Assembly: GCA_963693365.1 (NCBI GenBank)
Contig: CAVNZM010000013.1
Location: forward strand, 186,001-250,000
Length of the DNA: 64,000 nt
Source: Amoebidium appalachense
Lineage: Eukaryota; Ichthyosporea
Direction of reading: 5' to 3'
Below are positions 19,716 through 32,316 of the stretch, one piece after another (positions within the stretch are counted from its first letter, which is position 1; each line of letters starts with the position of its first letter). Below the pieces are notes generated by a model. The model had not been told where the DNA came from. It ran no database searches and saw only the letters and a list, made by a program, of their open reading frames with translations. A program made the position numbers and the translations under genes.

Positions 19716-22700
19716 ACAAACACATACAAACCCTCCACACATCCCCCCTCCCCCCCCCTCCCTCCGTCCCCTCATACTTCATCATCTCTGCATCCATTTT
19801 GTTTCCGTGGCCCTCCCCCTCTCGTCCCCAGCCACAGTCCACCCCAACCCTAGTCGACTCCACTTCACACCCTACCCCCCTTCTGCCATTTCCGGCTCTT
19901 TCTCTGTTCACCGGTCCCTACCGCACAAAAACCACTGATTTTTTCCTCTTCCTTTTTCAGATCATAGCCATACTTGTACTCTTAATCAACCCCCCCCCCC
20001 CCCCCTCCCCCGGGCCCCACCCACCCACCCACCCACACATACACACATACAAATAGAAATATCCTCCTTCTGCCCTTTACACTCCCTCTCTTATCCGTTT
20101 TAACCACACACTATCACACTCATGCATTCGTTGACCCTTTCACACATATCCCCCCCCCTCCCCCCCCCCCCCCCCCCCCCCCAAACACCTTATCCTTCCC
20201 AGCTCACCTCCCCTTCTTCCACTTCCCTCCACACACATATGCACACACACAAACACACACATACACGCACACACATGTACACACATGTGCACACGTACAC
20301 CCATCCACCCACACACACGTACACACACACACTCCCCCCTCCCCCCCCCTGCTCACACACGCACACATACGTATCTTCCCCCCCCCCCCCCACACACACA
20401 CGTGCACACACGTATACACATGCAGCAGCTGTGCCAACGCCTGCACTGGTGAGCAGGGGCAGGAGAATGCTCGTCAGATGGCCCAGTTGGGTTCTGACTA
20501 CGGATTGGTTAAGGGCCTGAGCACACTGATCATGTCAACGGGTGTGATTGGCCAGCACCTACCCATGGATAAGATCACAAACGGTACGTGTGTGGTCTGG
20601 CCCGACCTGACCCGACCCGACCCGATTCGGTTTGGTCGGTATCTCCATGAATGTAGTTATGTGTCGGTTGGACGCAAAAGAGATTTCATAGAAATAGATA
20701 GATTGCTATAGAAACATTTAGGAGATCTCACACTTATGTCCACGGGCGTGATTGGCCAGCACCCGCCCATGGATAAAAATTGCCAACGGTACGTGTGGTT
20801 GCCTCGACTCGACCCGGCTCGGACCCGATTCGCTCCAAATCGATTGGAGCCGATTCTATTTAATCAGTTTTCTGTAGTTGCCCGTCGGTTGGTCATTGAG
20901 CAATATATAGAGTAGATGGATGGAAATGGAAACGTATTTGTTTTGACGTCACCAATCACGCCACTGATTTCGCCGTCGATGTCACTAAGCGCAACGACTG
21001 TTTTCATGCCTACACAAACGCGCGCGCGCGCGCACACACACACACACACACACATACACACATGGTCGTCTTTTTCAATATCACCATACATGGTGTGCCA
21101 TCAAGAAACACCGACAGGTTATTCACATTCCGACTGGAATATATATTGGTTTTTGCTGACTTTTTTTGTTGGTGTTGATGCTTTGTGCAGGGATCAAGAC
21201 TGCTGCCGGCAGCCTTTCTGAGACCTATGAGGGGTGGACCCATGCAGCAAAGGGCATCATGACCACAGACACGGTGGTACATGTGTGTGTGTGGGGGGGG
21301 GGAGGGCGGACGGGGGGGGGGGGGGGGGGGGGGGGGGAGGGGAAGGGGGGGGGGGGGGATTGGGGAAGGGGGGTTAGAGGGAGGGTGTGTGTCTGTTGGG
21401 GGGTAAGGGGAGTGGAAGTGTGTGTGTGTGTGGGTGGGGAGGGGGGAAGGGAGGGGGAAGGGGTGTGTGCCAGGAAGGAGGACGGGGAGGGAGTGTGTGC
21501 GTGTGTGTGTGTGGGGGGGGGGGGGGGGGGGGGGGGGGGGCAAGGAAGGTGGCGGAAAGGTGGAAGAAAAGAGAAGGAGAGGATAGTTATATACTTTTTC
21601 TGTGTTTGTGTGTGTGTGGGGAGTGTGGGGCGGGGGAGGGGAGGGAACGAAAGTAGTATAGTCTGTAAGCTTATATACGCCTATGCTTGTGTGGTGGTGG
21701 TGGTGTGGGGGGGGGGGAGAAAAGGAACGATAGGTGGAGATGGGTGTAGTTGAGGGGACGGGGGGCCTGCTATCGTGGTGGGGGGGAGAGGGGAGGGGGG
21801 GGGGGGGGGGAGGGGGGGGGGGGGGCTGGTAACGGCCATGGGTATGTGGAACGAAAGAAGGTGGGTTTTGTTTTTTGGGCGGGGAAGGGGGGAGGGGGTC
21901 GTGTCTGATACAAGATGTGTGCTATGCGGAGGAGAGGAATAGCAAGATTGTGACTAGATTTTCACCAACCACAATGGTTAGTTGGTAGCACGACTTAGAG
22001 CATATTCACAAACCATTTGGGTCGGTTGATAACCTAATTTGGGAATGGTATGCAGCACAAGCTGCTGACGTGGTCTGTGGAGCTGCCCGGGGTGAAGGAG
22101 GAGATCACCCTCACCGGTATCACTAAGGGCGTGGGCATGATCCACCCAAATATGGTAGGTCCTGCTTTTTATGGCAGGTGCTTTTTTTGGCTCATAACTT
22201 TACTTCTTATAGTTTACATCAATAGACCTCTCCACGGCCGGCCGGCTGAAATCGCACGGGATTATATCTTCGTCAGCGAAGACCAAAATTTACCATGTTA
22301 CTGGTGGTTTTCTTCGATTTTCTAGGCTTTAAAGTTGTCAGAGCCTAACCAAAAACTCACAAACAACCCAGGAGAATAATACACGTCTATTGGTACCATT
22401 CATTCCTAAGCGAGACGCTAAGTTGCAAAGGTTTACTTAGTACAACCATGTTTTTCTCCCCTTTGGCGGCGGCGTCGCAGCCCGCAGCATTTGACCTTCG
22501 CTCGATCAGATTGCGGTGAACCAAAAATTTCTTATCCGTGGCGGCTAAGATGAGCTGGTTGAACAGAGTTCTACTTATAAGAAGTTTGCGATATTGCGTC
22601 TTGCTAGGCAACAAATGGTGTCAAAAAACGCCTTTTTTCATGCTGCGTATTCTGCGCTAAGGGTGTCTAGGCTTAATGTGTATTAACACCGCCATAATCG

Positions 22701-22946
22701 ATGGATAAGGCCGGATCCATATGATATATTGAAAAAGTTTGGCGAAGTTTTAATCCAGTCGGTGGCTCACGGAGAGGTCTATAGTTCCTTTAATGCATGA
22801 GATATTGTGAACTGTGCCCAACCCTAATTATGGTTTAGGCTGGCTAGGTATGCATGTTGTGGGACGGTGGAAAACACTGTGCCCAAATATGGCTCATCCT
22901 TGATTGGCTGGGTGTCATTTTGTGCGTGCTTCAGATAAATGGTGTC

Positions 22947-23026
<80 letters not shown>

Positions 23027-23725
23027 CGCTCTCCATTATTCTTGCTCTTGCATATGATTCCCCCCCCCCCCTCCCCCCGGGCCGTACCCCACCCCCTCCC
23101 CCACCCCCCGAGCACCCGCCCCCGCATAAGCGCAACACACTTGCTTGCTGCATGCTCCCCGTCTCTGTACATACGGATAGCTCCTCGTGGCCCTCCTTCC
23201 TCTTTTTCTTTCATAGAGCTCTTGATTCCGACAAATCGCCCCCTTCCCCCTCTCCTCCCATCCCCCCACCCCACCCCACCCCACCCCACCCGACCCAACG
23301 TCTTTCTCCCGGCACACACACACACACGGACACCTTCCCTTTACTAACACGACCAGCCTTGTACTGCCTGTCAACCTCTCGACAAGAAAAACTTGCCTCA
23401 GAATGACCAAGAAAAAAAAAGAAAAAAAAAAGAAAAAGAAAAAGAAAGATCTCGGGCAAACAATTCCCCTTTAACCCTTTCTGGTTGCAGGCCACGATGC
23501 TGTGTGTGATGGCCACCGATGCCAACATCCACCCCAACCTTTTGAACCAGGTAACAAAAATACTCCCCCCCCCCCCCCCCCCCCCCTCCCCCCTTCCCCC
23601 CGCGCTCCACACACACACACACACACACACATACACACACTGTTATGAAGACGTGCACACACACACACACACACAACTCTGGTGGCACTTGGCCTAGATG
23701 TGCTGTGACAACAAATACACTCTCT

Positions 23726-23758
<33 letters not shown>

Positions 23759-23830
23759 CCTTCTCTCTCTCTCTCTCTCACTCTCGCTCTCTCACTCTCT
23801 CTCTCCCTGTCTCTCTCTCTCTCTCGTTCA

Positions 23831-23883
<53 letters not shown>

Positions 23884-24281
23884 GAGCACGTGGGTACGCA
23901 CACATAGGTACACAACCCTGATGACGCCTCGCCTACTGACACATGGGTTAGTACCCCCCCCTCTCCCGCCCCCCTCCCCCCCCTCCAGCCAAAAAAAATA
24001 AAATAAACGAAACCGGTTGTCTTTCATGAATTTGAACATCGTACTTTGTAACACACCCTACTTCCCCCCCCCCCTTTTTCTCCCACGCCCGGGGACAGAT
24101 CCCGCATTCCTCCTCTGGGCATGCAAGTGCATGCAGTTGTGAACGGCTGCAAAAGGCACAAACATGAGTGTGAGCATGTACCTATACGAAGGGCTCTGAC
24201 ACTTGAACATACACACTCGCACATGTGTGCGCAAAAAGATACAAAGACACTCGTTCTCTCACTCACGCGCACACGGACACA

Positions 24282-24320
<39 letters not shown>

Positions 24321-24914
24321 AACACAACACAACACAACACAACACAAACCCCCCCCCCCCCCCCCACCCACCCACCCACCCACCCACCCACCTACCCACC
24401 CACCCACCCACACATACACACAGGCTGTGCGCTATTCTGCCGACCGGTCCTTCAACTGCATTTCTGTGGATGGTGACAGCAGCACGAACGACTCGTTCGT
24501 GGTACGTTTACGCCGTCCCCCCTCGTGTATGCGTACTTCGTACTGTGTTCCGCATTCAAACCCCCCCCCCCCCCCTCTCCCCCCTCCTGCTATCATCACC
24601 ACCACCACCATCCACCCATCCACCCACCCACCCCTAGCAGTAAACTCAATTGTTTGGATGACTTTACCCCGGCCCTAGGAAGTGGCTCTGCTTTTTATGT
24701 TTACCTTGTGTGTTTTACTTTGCAAAATCTGCAATGTGTTGTCCCATCGTGAATGCGTACTTCTTTCCTCGTAGCACAATCTTATGCCCTCCCTCCTTCT
24801 TCCTTCGGTCTCTTTTCCGATGTTTTGTATCTTAAAATGCAAGGCTGGTAGCGTGGTGCTATGAATAGAGGCTAGGCAAAGTACTCATACTTATACGTTG
24901 ACGTGCGCGTGTGT

Positions 24915-24984
<70 letters not shown>

Positions 24985-25779
24985 TATGATAGTAGAAGAC
25001 TCTGGGAGGCGTGTGTTTCTAAAGCCTGCGATCATTACGTCCATGATGCAGGATTGCATGTGGGAGATGTGTACGAGTTGCATGTCCCGCTGTAATGAGT
25101 ATAACAGTGGTTTTTGATTGTTAGATTTTGACACTTCTCTCTCTCTCGCTCTCTCGCTCTCTCGCTGCATTAGTTTGCACACACGTCTTCACCGGTTTGC
25201 TCCCCTTGCTTGCATAAGCAACCCTGCTCCTCTTTGATCAAGACGGGTGACCCTCCCAAGTTCAGTTGATGCTGCTGTCTGAGTTGGAGAGTCGTGTATA
25301 TGCGGGGCTAAAGGGTGGAAACTCAGACGCAATTGATGACTTGGGCCCTCCCTGAGGGTGGGCTCTGTTTATGATTCATACTGTGCACATTGCTGATGTT
25401 GCATACTTGGATGTTTGCCTTGGCATGTGTCCTGCACCATGCTTCTCTTCGTGTATGCGTACTTCGTACCGTGTTCTGCATTCAAACCCCCCCCCCCCCC
25501 CCCCTTCTGGACTCTACTGGCTTTTCACACTACGTGTGTGTGCCCCTTTTTTTTTTTGTATATGTTCACCTTACGGTTATCATTAAGTTGTTTAATGCTT
25601 GCCACTGTGTGCAGCATTCTACCCCCCCCCCCCCCACCTCCCCCAACCACCACCACCACCACCACCAGTCCCTACCCATCCATCACACATGTACCCATAC
25701 CACACAAACAAACCACCCACACGCGTGTGAGCGCACACACACACACATGCACACACATACACACACACACACACATACA

Positions 25780-25841
<62 letters not shown>

Positions 25842-26285
25842 CCGGGATGCCAACCGGGGGCGTATTGTGTGTGCTCTGGGCTACAGTGGTGCCGAGTTTG
25901 ACCCCAGCAAAGTTCAGCTGCACATGAGCACAGGTGAGTTCCTTCCCAGCCAGCCCCCCCCCCGCCCCCTCCCTCCCCCTGAGGATGGGCTCTGCTTATG
26001 ATGCATACTGTGCGCATGGCTATGTTGCATACTTGAATGTTTGCCTTTGCATGTGTCCTTCGTGTATGCGTACTTCGTACCGTGCTCCGCATTCAAACCC
26101 CACCTCCCTCCCCTTCCCTGCCCCTGGTGTGCCCTGCCCCGGCTCTATCTCTCCCCCTCATCCCATGCATTGTGGTGTCCATCGTGACCGTGTGTGTACT
26201 TCGTACGCTGTGGCGCGTTCTTACCCCCCCCCCCCCCCCCCCCCCCCTCCCATGTATGTAAACGTCTGCGCGCCAGTTCTCACGG

Positions 26286-26375
<90 letters not shown>

Positions 26376-27211
26376 TGCGTGTTAAGTTCCTTGTGTGTGT
26401 GTGTTAACTCCGAGCCGATCGCCGATGCACTTTTGCATGAGTTTCAAAAATATATGCATCAGTGACTCTTTGAATTCAATAGCGCCTGTTGCGCAATAGT
26501 ATTGGCGCCAGGAATCGTTGCCTAATTTAGTATATGTTTTCTGCTTTCGGAAGACACCAAAAGCACAGGGGTTGACAAAGTTCTTCTGTTTCTCGCGGGT
26601 GTTCAGTCTAACTGTGTCTATATTTTCATTGAGCGGCCCCCCAATTTTCGAAGGCTGGCGGCAAGGGGATGCCCGGGAATTACAGTTTCCAACCCTGGAA
26701 TCGATCGCCTGATAATTGCTTCAATCCGATTTGCTGAGATCTTTACGGGGATTCATATTACGTAACTCTCATGAAGAAACCCCGCCGTGGTCGACAAATT
26801 CAACACAAATCACGTGTTCATAACACTTGCGGATGCATAGGAACACGCTGTTTCTTTTTATGGGACACAAGAATAGACATATATACATGTGCTTGTTGCA
26901 TTTTTGTCCACTTAGACTGTGTCTAATGATTTTTTTTCTATTTTTCAAGTTTGAGAGATTTTGACTTCCGGGCAATCGGCTCGGGGTTAACTGTATGTGT
27001 GTGTGCATGTTTGTGTGTGTTTGTGTGTTTGACGACTTGTGTGTGTGTGTGCATGCACGTGGGCGTTCGTGTGTATGTGTGTGTGTGTCACGGTGTGTGT
27101 AGCGTGCCTGTTCTCAACCTGTTGTTCTCCCCAGCCAAGGACGGTAAGGTGATCGACTCTCTCCCACTTGTTCAAGGACGGCGCCCCATATGAGATTGAT
27201 GAGCCTCGGTA

Positions 27212-27242
<31 letters not shown>

Positions 27243-27295
27243 CACAAAGACCTCCTTCCTCCTCTTCTTCTTCTTCTTCTTTTTTTTTTTTTTTT

Positions 27296-27326
<31 letters not shown>

Positions 27327-27370
27327 GGGGGCAAAGACCTCCTTCCTCCTCTTCTTCTTCTTTTTTTTTT

Positions 27371-27401
<31 letters not shown>

Positions 27402-28259
27402 GGGGGGGCAAGAATATCTCGTCTTGTCCGTGGTGGATGTGTGCTTCGTGTTGTGAACCCTGGCCTGGCCACTGACCATACTGATTCCAAATTCGTGCTG
27501 GAATATTGGGGGGGTAGCCGGAAGTTGCTGCTTGGAGCTCAGTCTGTTTTTGTCCCTAACGGCTATACCCCCAGTTCGGGGGGCTGCTTTTCTTTGATCT
27601 AGAGCGGTTTCCCCGAAGTGTGTTTTTCTCTGCTCTAGAGCGGTTTTCCCGAACTGTGTTTGTCTTTGCTCTAGAGCGGTTTTCCCAAACTGTGTTTCTC
27701 TTTGCTCTAGAGCGGTTACTATGATCTTGCATTTCACGCCGTTGCAAAGGAAGTAGAACATTATGCAGAATCAAACGAGTATTCCGAAATGTGTGAGTGC
27801 CTCTTTCGTTCAACCCTTCGAAGGAAGCCATGTGCGACTTAATTATTCCAGTGATTCCGTGCACCTTTTCGTGTATTCCGGTCACATGCCCGTCTATTCC
27901 ACTTAAGTACTCACAATGTCATATTCCACTGGTATTCCTGTGTATCCTAGTCACATTGCCGTGTATTTCACTAACGAATCCGAATATTCCACTGGTGTTC
28001 CCGTGCATTCAACTCGCACTCCGGTCTATTCCATCCACGTGCCCGTGTTTATCATTCAAGTGCCCATGTCTTGCACTCATATTCCCGTTTATTCCACTCA
28101 TATTCCCGTTTATTTCACAGTGCGGCCAAGATTCTGGAGCACACGGACATTGACTTCCGCCTGAACCTCGGTGAGAACGCATCGACAGAGTCGCTCACAT
28201 ACTGGACACATGACCTCTCGTATGATTACGTCAAAATCAACGCTGATTACCGCACATAA
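18637..28259 (+). CDS. argJ: Glutamate N-acetyltransferase / amino-acid acetyltransferase (ArgJ family), multi-exon; internal segment missing and one frame break
   Basis: ArgJ transfers acetyl from N-acetylornithine to glutamate in the cyclic arginine pathway, usually in mitochondria or plastids. Exons: 18637-18771, 19318-19406, 20426-20583, 21191-21276, 22056-22154, 23491-23550, 24424-24501, 25841-25933, 27135-27208, 28121-28259. Motifs in order: [19 protein letters not shown] (residues 27-45), [10 protein letters not shown] (74-83), STGVIGQ (112-118), [16 protein letters not shown], then A190-T191-ML, where the family self-cleaves and T191 is the nucleophile, [20 protein letters not shown], and the C-terminal [16 protein letters not shown]. 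The segment that should carry the DGEGATK motif (about 75 residues) was not found between 24501 and 25841. The flanking exons are also out of phase (0 versus 1), so an exon is missing. Exon 9 holds one extra base near 27166. The start is the first ATG after the acceptor at 18633; no transit peptide is evident. The last exon is well conserved. Gene identity is secure; functionality is not. Confidence 0.82.
20722..20795 (+). pseudogene. Degenerate tandem copy of the 3' part of ArgJ exon 3
   Basis: About 200 bp downstream of exon 3, its 3' half is repeated with substitutions: the copy still encodes [15 protein letters not shown] and keeps the GTACGTG donor. It then carries one extra base relative to the true exon. 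An AG at 20720-20721 could serve as acceptor, but the piece would shift the ArgJ frame if included. The GACCC-rich intron sequence after the donor is duplicated too, so the whole 3' exon/5' intron block was copied. Confidence 0.75.
22947..23018. repeat. (GT)n microsatellite in ArgJ intron 5
   Basis: Pure GT run followed by GCGCGCGC. Confidence 0.95.
25275..25505. repeat. Dispersed repeat B, copy 2
   Basis: Full-length copy in the ArgJ intron from which an exon appears to be missing. Ends with the same GTGTATGCGTACTTCGTACC sequence and a C run. Confidence 0.85.
25790..25839. repeat. (AC)n running directly into the ArgJ exon-8 acceptor
   Basis: The repeat ends ...ACACAG, and the exon starts at 25841, so the microsatellite itself forms the 3' splice site with no separate pyrimidine tract. 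Confidence 0.9.
25978..26101. repeat. Dispersed repeat B, 5'-truncated copy 3
   Basis: Begins at CCTGAGGATGGGCTCTGCTT and ends with the GCGTACTTCGTACCGTGCTC end plus C run. It has a 22-bp deletion before CGTGTATG. A short terminal-only copy lies at 24523-24570, just after an ArgJ donor. Confidence 0.8.
27221..27409. repeat. Duplicated C/T/G homopolymer block after ArgJ exon 9
   Basis: A long C run, then two copies of AAAGACCTCCTTCCTCCTCT followed by TTC repeats, a T run and a G run. Starts 13 nt after the exon-9 donor. Confidence 0.9.
27590..27716. repeat. ~36-bp minisatellite in the last ArgJ intron
   Basis: Four copies of CTCTAGAGCGGTTTTCCCGA followed by a TGTGTTTCTCTTTG-type sequence, with small differences. 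They lie in the intron before exon 10. Confidence 0.85.
27840..28118. repeat. Degenerate TATTCC/CCCGTTTATTCCACT repeat before ArgJ exon 10
   Basis: Diverged copies of a roughly 18-21 bp unit (for example CATATTCCCGTTTATTCCACT, twice at 28077-28117) fill the intron up to the acceptor at 28120. Open frames here are repeat artefacts. Confidence 0.75.
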
Positions 28260-28299
28260 TTCACTACCATGACCCCCCACTAATTGAAACACACATGCA

Positions 28300-28333
<34 letters not shown>

Positions 28334-29090
28334 CAGACACACAGACACAATATAGCACAGTCTTCTCCCCCCTCGGGTGTTTATGATGTGTGTCGGACTT
28401 TGGAGATTTGTGTTTGTGTTTGTATTTATATGTAACGGCATCATAAAATTAAAAGGACAAGGTCACTCATAGAATGCTGGGAGTCGGCCCCACCAGTCCC
28501 TCATCAGTGTTAAGGGTCTAGACTAAGAGTGATATGGGTGAATGGCTGTCTATACTCGTTTTCTTTTCTTTCCTGGAATCACTTTCCTTGTAATACTATC
28601 TCCCGGCCATTTTAAGCGGTGTAACAGTGCAAAGTCAAGTAAGTGCATGTACAGGTGCAAAGATAAACCGTATGCCTTGCGTGTCAAGCCTGAAGTCACG
28701 GACAACGGCCCGGAGCCTACCGGCCACCTAGGCCACCTACACGTACAAGTACACGTGACACACACACACACACACATGTACGCAAACATGTACACAAACA
28801 TGTACATACACCGTGATTGTGCCACAACACAACCGTGCACATGTCCGACGCAAGGGAATGAGGGTGTGTGTGTGGGTGGGGGGGGGGGGGGGGGTCTCTG
28901 AACCGCTCTAATTGTTGGCCATGGTGCCAAATAGATTCCTTTCTTTGCTGAGACTCTGACTTGATGATGCAAAGCCACTTGGATACGGGGCCTGGGTGAC
29001 CGCGGCACGGCGACGGTTAAACTTTGATATTATTAAGAGTTGATAGTAGTTCAAGTTGCGCTTTCTAAGACTTTTCTTGCAATACTCAGC
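28260..29090. other. Region downstream of ArgJ, no gene seen
   Basis: Contains short (AC)n and (AG)n, ATAAAA near 28442 (weak polyadenylation candidate) and a G run at 28879. No conserved coding frame. Confidence 0.5.
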
Positions 29091-29189
29091 ACATAGAGGG
29101 GTGACTCGCTTTTCAGATAACAGGTAGATCGAGGGTACCTTGCGCAAGGGGGTCTGGAATCTTACTTAAGGTGTCGGCCGTAGGATTCA

Positions 29190-29315
29190 CATACAGGGGT
29201 CTGACTCACTCACTTGAAGATAACAGGTAAACCTTAATACGGCTTAGGGTCTAAAATCTTAAAAGGTTTCTGAGACTCGGCCGTAGGTAGGGTTCATTAT
29301 TATCTAGATCTTATC

Positions 29316-29352
<37 letters not shown>

Positions 29353-29674
29353 CCCCCTTGCCCTGGCAGGGTTGCTTAAAACATTTCTTAACTGCGTGAG
29401 TTTTTCTTTCTTTCTTTTTTTTTCTCTTTTCCTTTTTTCTTTCCTTTTTCTTTCTTTCTTTCTTTTTCTTTTTTTTTTTTTTTTTTGTGGTCACACACAC
29501 ACACACACATTGTGGTACACACGTGCACACACACACATGTGCATGGTGACACACCATGGCCACACAGACAAACACACCCAGTGACAAACGAACACAAAAT
29601 CCAAATGTACTCAGTCACAGACACATAGTATATTGCAAACATTTTCGAACAGCCCCCCCCCCCCCCCCCCCCCC

Positions 29675-29716
<42 letters not shown>

Positions 29717-30072
29717 CCGCAGCCCAAGACAAGGACCCACAGGGCAGGGATCCCCCGGGCCGCGGAAGAGAGGACCCCATACACACACACACTGTGTCAC
29801 AGTCACACACCACACACACACAAAGTTAACACACCCAGTGACAAACGAACACCAAATCTATATAGACACACACACCCGTGCACTGTCACACATAGTGGCA
29901 CACATTTTTGCACAGCCCCCAGTGTGCCATCCGCAACCCCCCCCCCCCCCCCCCTCCTCCCCTCTCCCCCCCCCCCCCCCCCCCCCCCCTTTCCCTTTAG
30001 GCCTTTCCCCCTCAGGCTTGCCCCCCTCCCCCCCCCCCCCCCCCGTCCTGTGGTTCCTTTTTCTGGGATGCG

Positions 30073-30103
<31 letters not shown>

Positions 30104-30130
30104 GTGTGTGTGTGTGTGTAGTAGTAGTAG
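29190..30130. repeat. Composite dispersed repeat A, copy 3
   Basis: Same order as at 985-1900: GGGGTCTGACTCACTCACTT, the CTCGGCCGTAG block, C run, T run, then two units holding CACCCAGTGACAAACGAACA (29576 and 29832), C and A runs and a complementary CCTTTTTCTGGGATGCG at 30055. A partial extra head is at 29090-29190. Confidence 0.75.
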
Positions 30131-30158
30131 TAGTAGTGGTGGTGGTGGTCACGGGGAT

Positions 30159-30190
<32 letters not shown>

Positions 30191-30587
30191 TGCGGCCCAT
30201 GCTGGCACACGGGGGGCTGTGCAAAAATGTGTGCATATGTGTGACAGTGCACATACACACACCATGCACGTTGAACATGGAGGCACACGCACACACGCAC
30301 ACACGCACACATGAACACGCACACACACACATGTACACGCACACACATACGTACGCACGGTCGCACGCACGCACGGAGTGCCACGTCACACGTGCACACT
30401 GCGTCGCACGCACGCGTGCACACACGCACGCACTGACACACGTGTATACATGAACGCACACACACACACGTGTACCTTACTTACTGGCACACATGCACAC
30501 CGAGTCACACACTGTGCCGTGCAGCTACATATACAAGAAGGTTTCACAAACAACTCAGTCTTCCACCGCTGTGGCAACTACCATATT

Positions 30588-31087
30588 CGGGATTTTTGAA
30601 TTTGAAATGGTGGGGGGGGGGGGGGGAGAGTAGTAAATATCGACGTCCCCCCTGGTGGTACCCCCCTTCCCCCCCCCCCCCCCCCCCCCCCCCCAAGGTA
30701 GCCGCTGGGGTGGGTGGGTCACCCCCCGCCCTCCGGGAGGGGAGGGCCGGGACCCACCTGGCCGAGTGGGGTGGTGGGTTCTCCCCCCCCCCCCCCCCAT
30801 CCCCCCACCCACCCACCCACCCACCCACCCTCACATACACCTACATATGCACGTGATCATGGCATGAAAGACTGGAGTCCCTTTTCCACCGTGGCACCAC
30901 TGAAGACGGTATTCACTACTTCTTTTTTCTTTTTTTCCCTTAGTTGGAGCAATATTGCCTCCGTGTTGGCCACTGATTCATATCCCTCTCCAGAGGCTCC
31001 CCCCCCCCCCCCTCCCCCCCCCCCCCCACACACACACAAACACACTCACGGGCACCACACACACGCACCACACACACACACACACAT

Positions 31088-31122
<35 letters not shown>

Positions 31123-31407
31123 CGCACACGCGCCCATACACACTCGTACCAGCGGCGCGCGCACGTGCTCCCCCGTGCACACACACACGCACGCGTGCGC
31201 ACACCGTGGCACAGTGTCACACGCGCGCTCGCGCGCTCGCACCCCCTTGCCATGGCATACACGCACACGCGCACACGCGCACTCCCATACATGCGCACAC
31301 GAGCGCGCGCGCACGCGCCCGTACACGCACGCATACTGACCAATACACACACACACACACACACCGTGACACACACACATTCGCACGCACACACACACAC
31401 ACACGTG

Positions 31408-31451
<44 letters not shown>

Positions 31452-31817
31452 ACACACACACACACACACCGTGACACACACACACAAACACACACACACA
31501 CACACACACAGTCACACACACACACACTTCCCACCAAGTTGTGGTGGGGGGGGGGGGGGGGGGGGGGGGGAGTAGAACTGTACGGCATAGCCTGATCATG
31601 AGTTTCATGTGATAAAGGAATCCTGTTAGTTAGCCCCAATTTTTACGTTTTGGCTTTGTATGTAAACCACTGCTGACTATAATACTATATAGTCACACCA
31701 TGGCCATTGGGATGGCAGCCTATGGGGTGGGTCGGTATTCTCCCCCCCCCCCCCCCCCCCCCACTGCCCCCCTACCCCCCCCTGGGGGGGGGAACCACCT
31801 GTCCAAAGGGGGGGGTG

Positions 31818-31850
<33 letters not shown>

Positions 31851-31905
31851 AGTTACTACTAGCCCCCTCCCCGTTTCAAAGTCAAGAATCCCTTATGCAT
31901 GGTGA
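30588..31905. repeat. Composite dispersed repeat C, copy 1
   Basis: Order: a GAATTTGAAA-type head, G run, TAGTAAATATCGACGT, GGTGGTACCCC, C run, CGAGTGGGGTGGTGGGTTCT, C run, (AC)n, ATGAGTTT near 31600, GCCAGCCTATG-like words, C/G runs, ACCACCTGTCCAAAG and a CTACTA...CCTCCCCGTTTCAAA end. Matches 55270-56945 block for block. Confidence 0.7.
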
Positions 31906-32316
31906 TGGGAGCAGGCTCAAGTTCAGGCTCTTCTTCTCGAGCTGCCAGACGTATACATACATGTGGCCAGGCTGATTCAAGGGTCTTGCATTGCCTTGAA
32001 CGCAGTACAGTTGTCGCTTATGAGCTCAGGCTGTCAGGGCTATCGATTCGAGATATCGTTAAGGGCCTGTTTGGCAGCACCCCAATAATCGTATTCGTAT
32101 TTAGGCCCTAAAGGTATGCGTAATTAGGGCCTAAATACGGTTGGTGCCTTCCAAACGCTGTCAGGCGTGACCGGTCACATAAAATGTCGATACACGAGAT
32201 CTGATTGGCCCTATTCGCACCCATTGATCATCCTTCGGTATGCGCCCATGCATATAGGCTGGTGCAGCTGTAGTCAGTATTACGGTGAGTCTTGCTCTGT
32301 TTAACAATAGGTTAGA

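Noticed and set aside
27797-28164. Ile/Pro/Cys-rich frames before ArgJ exon 10
   Set aside because: They come from a degenerate tandem TATTCC repeat in the intron, not from a repeat protein.
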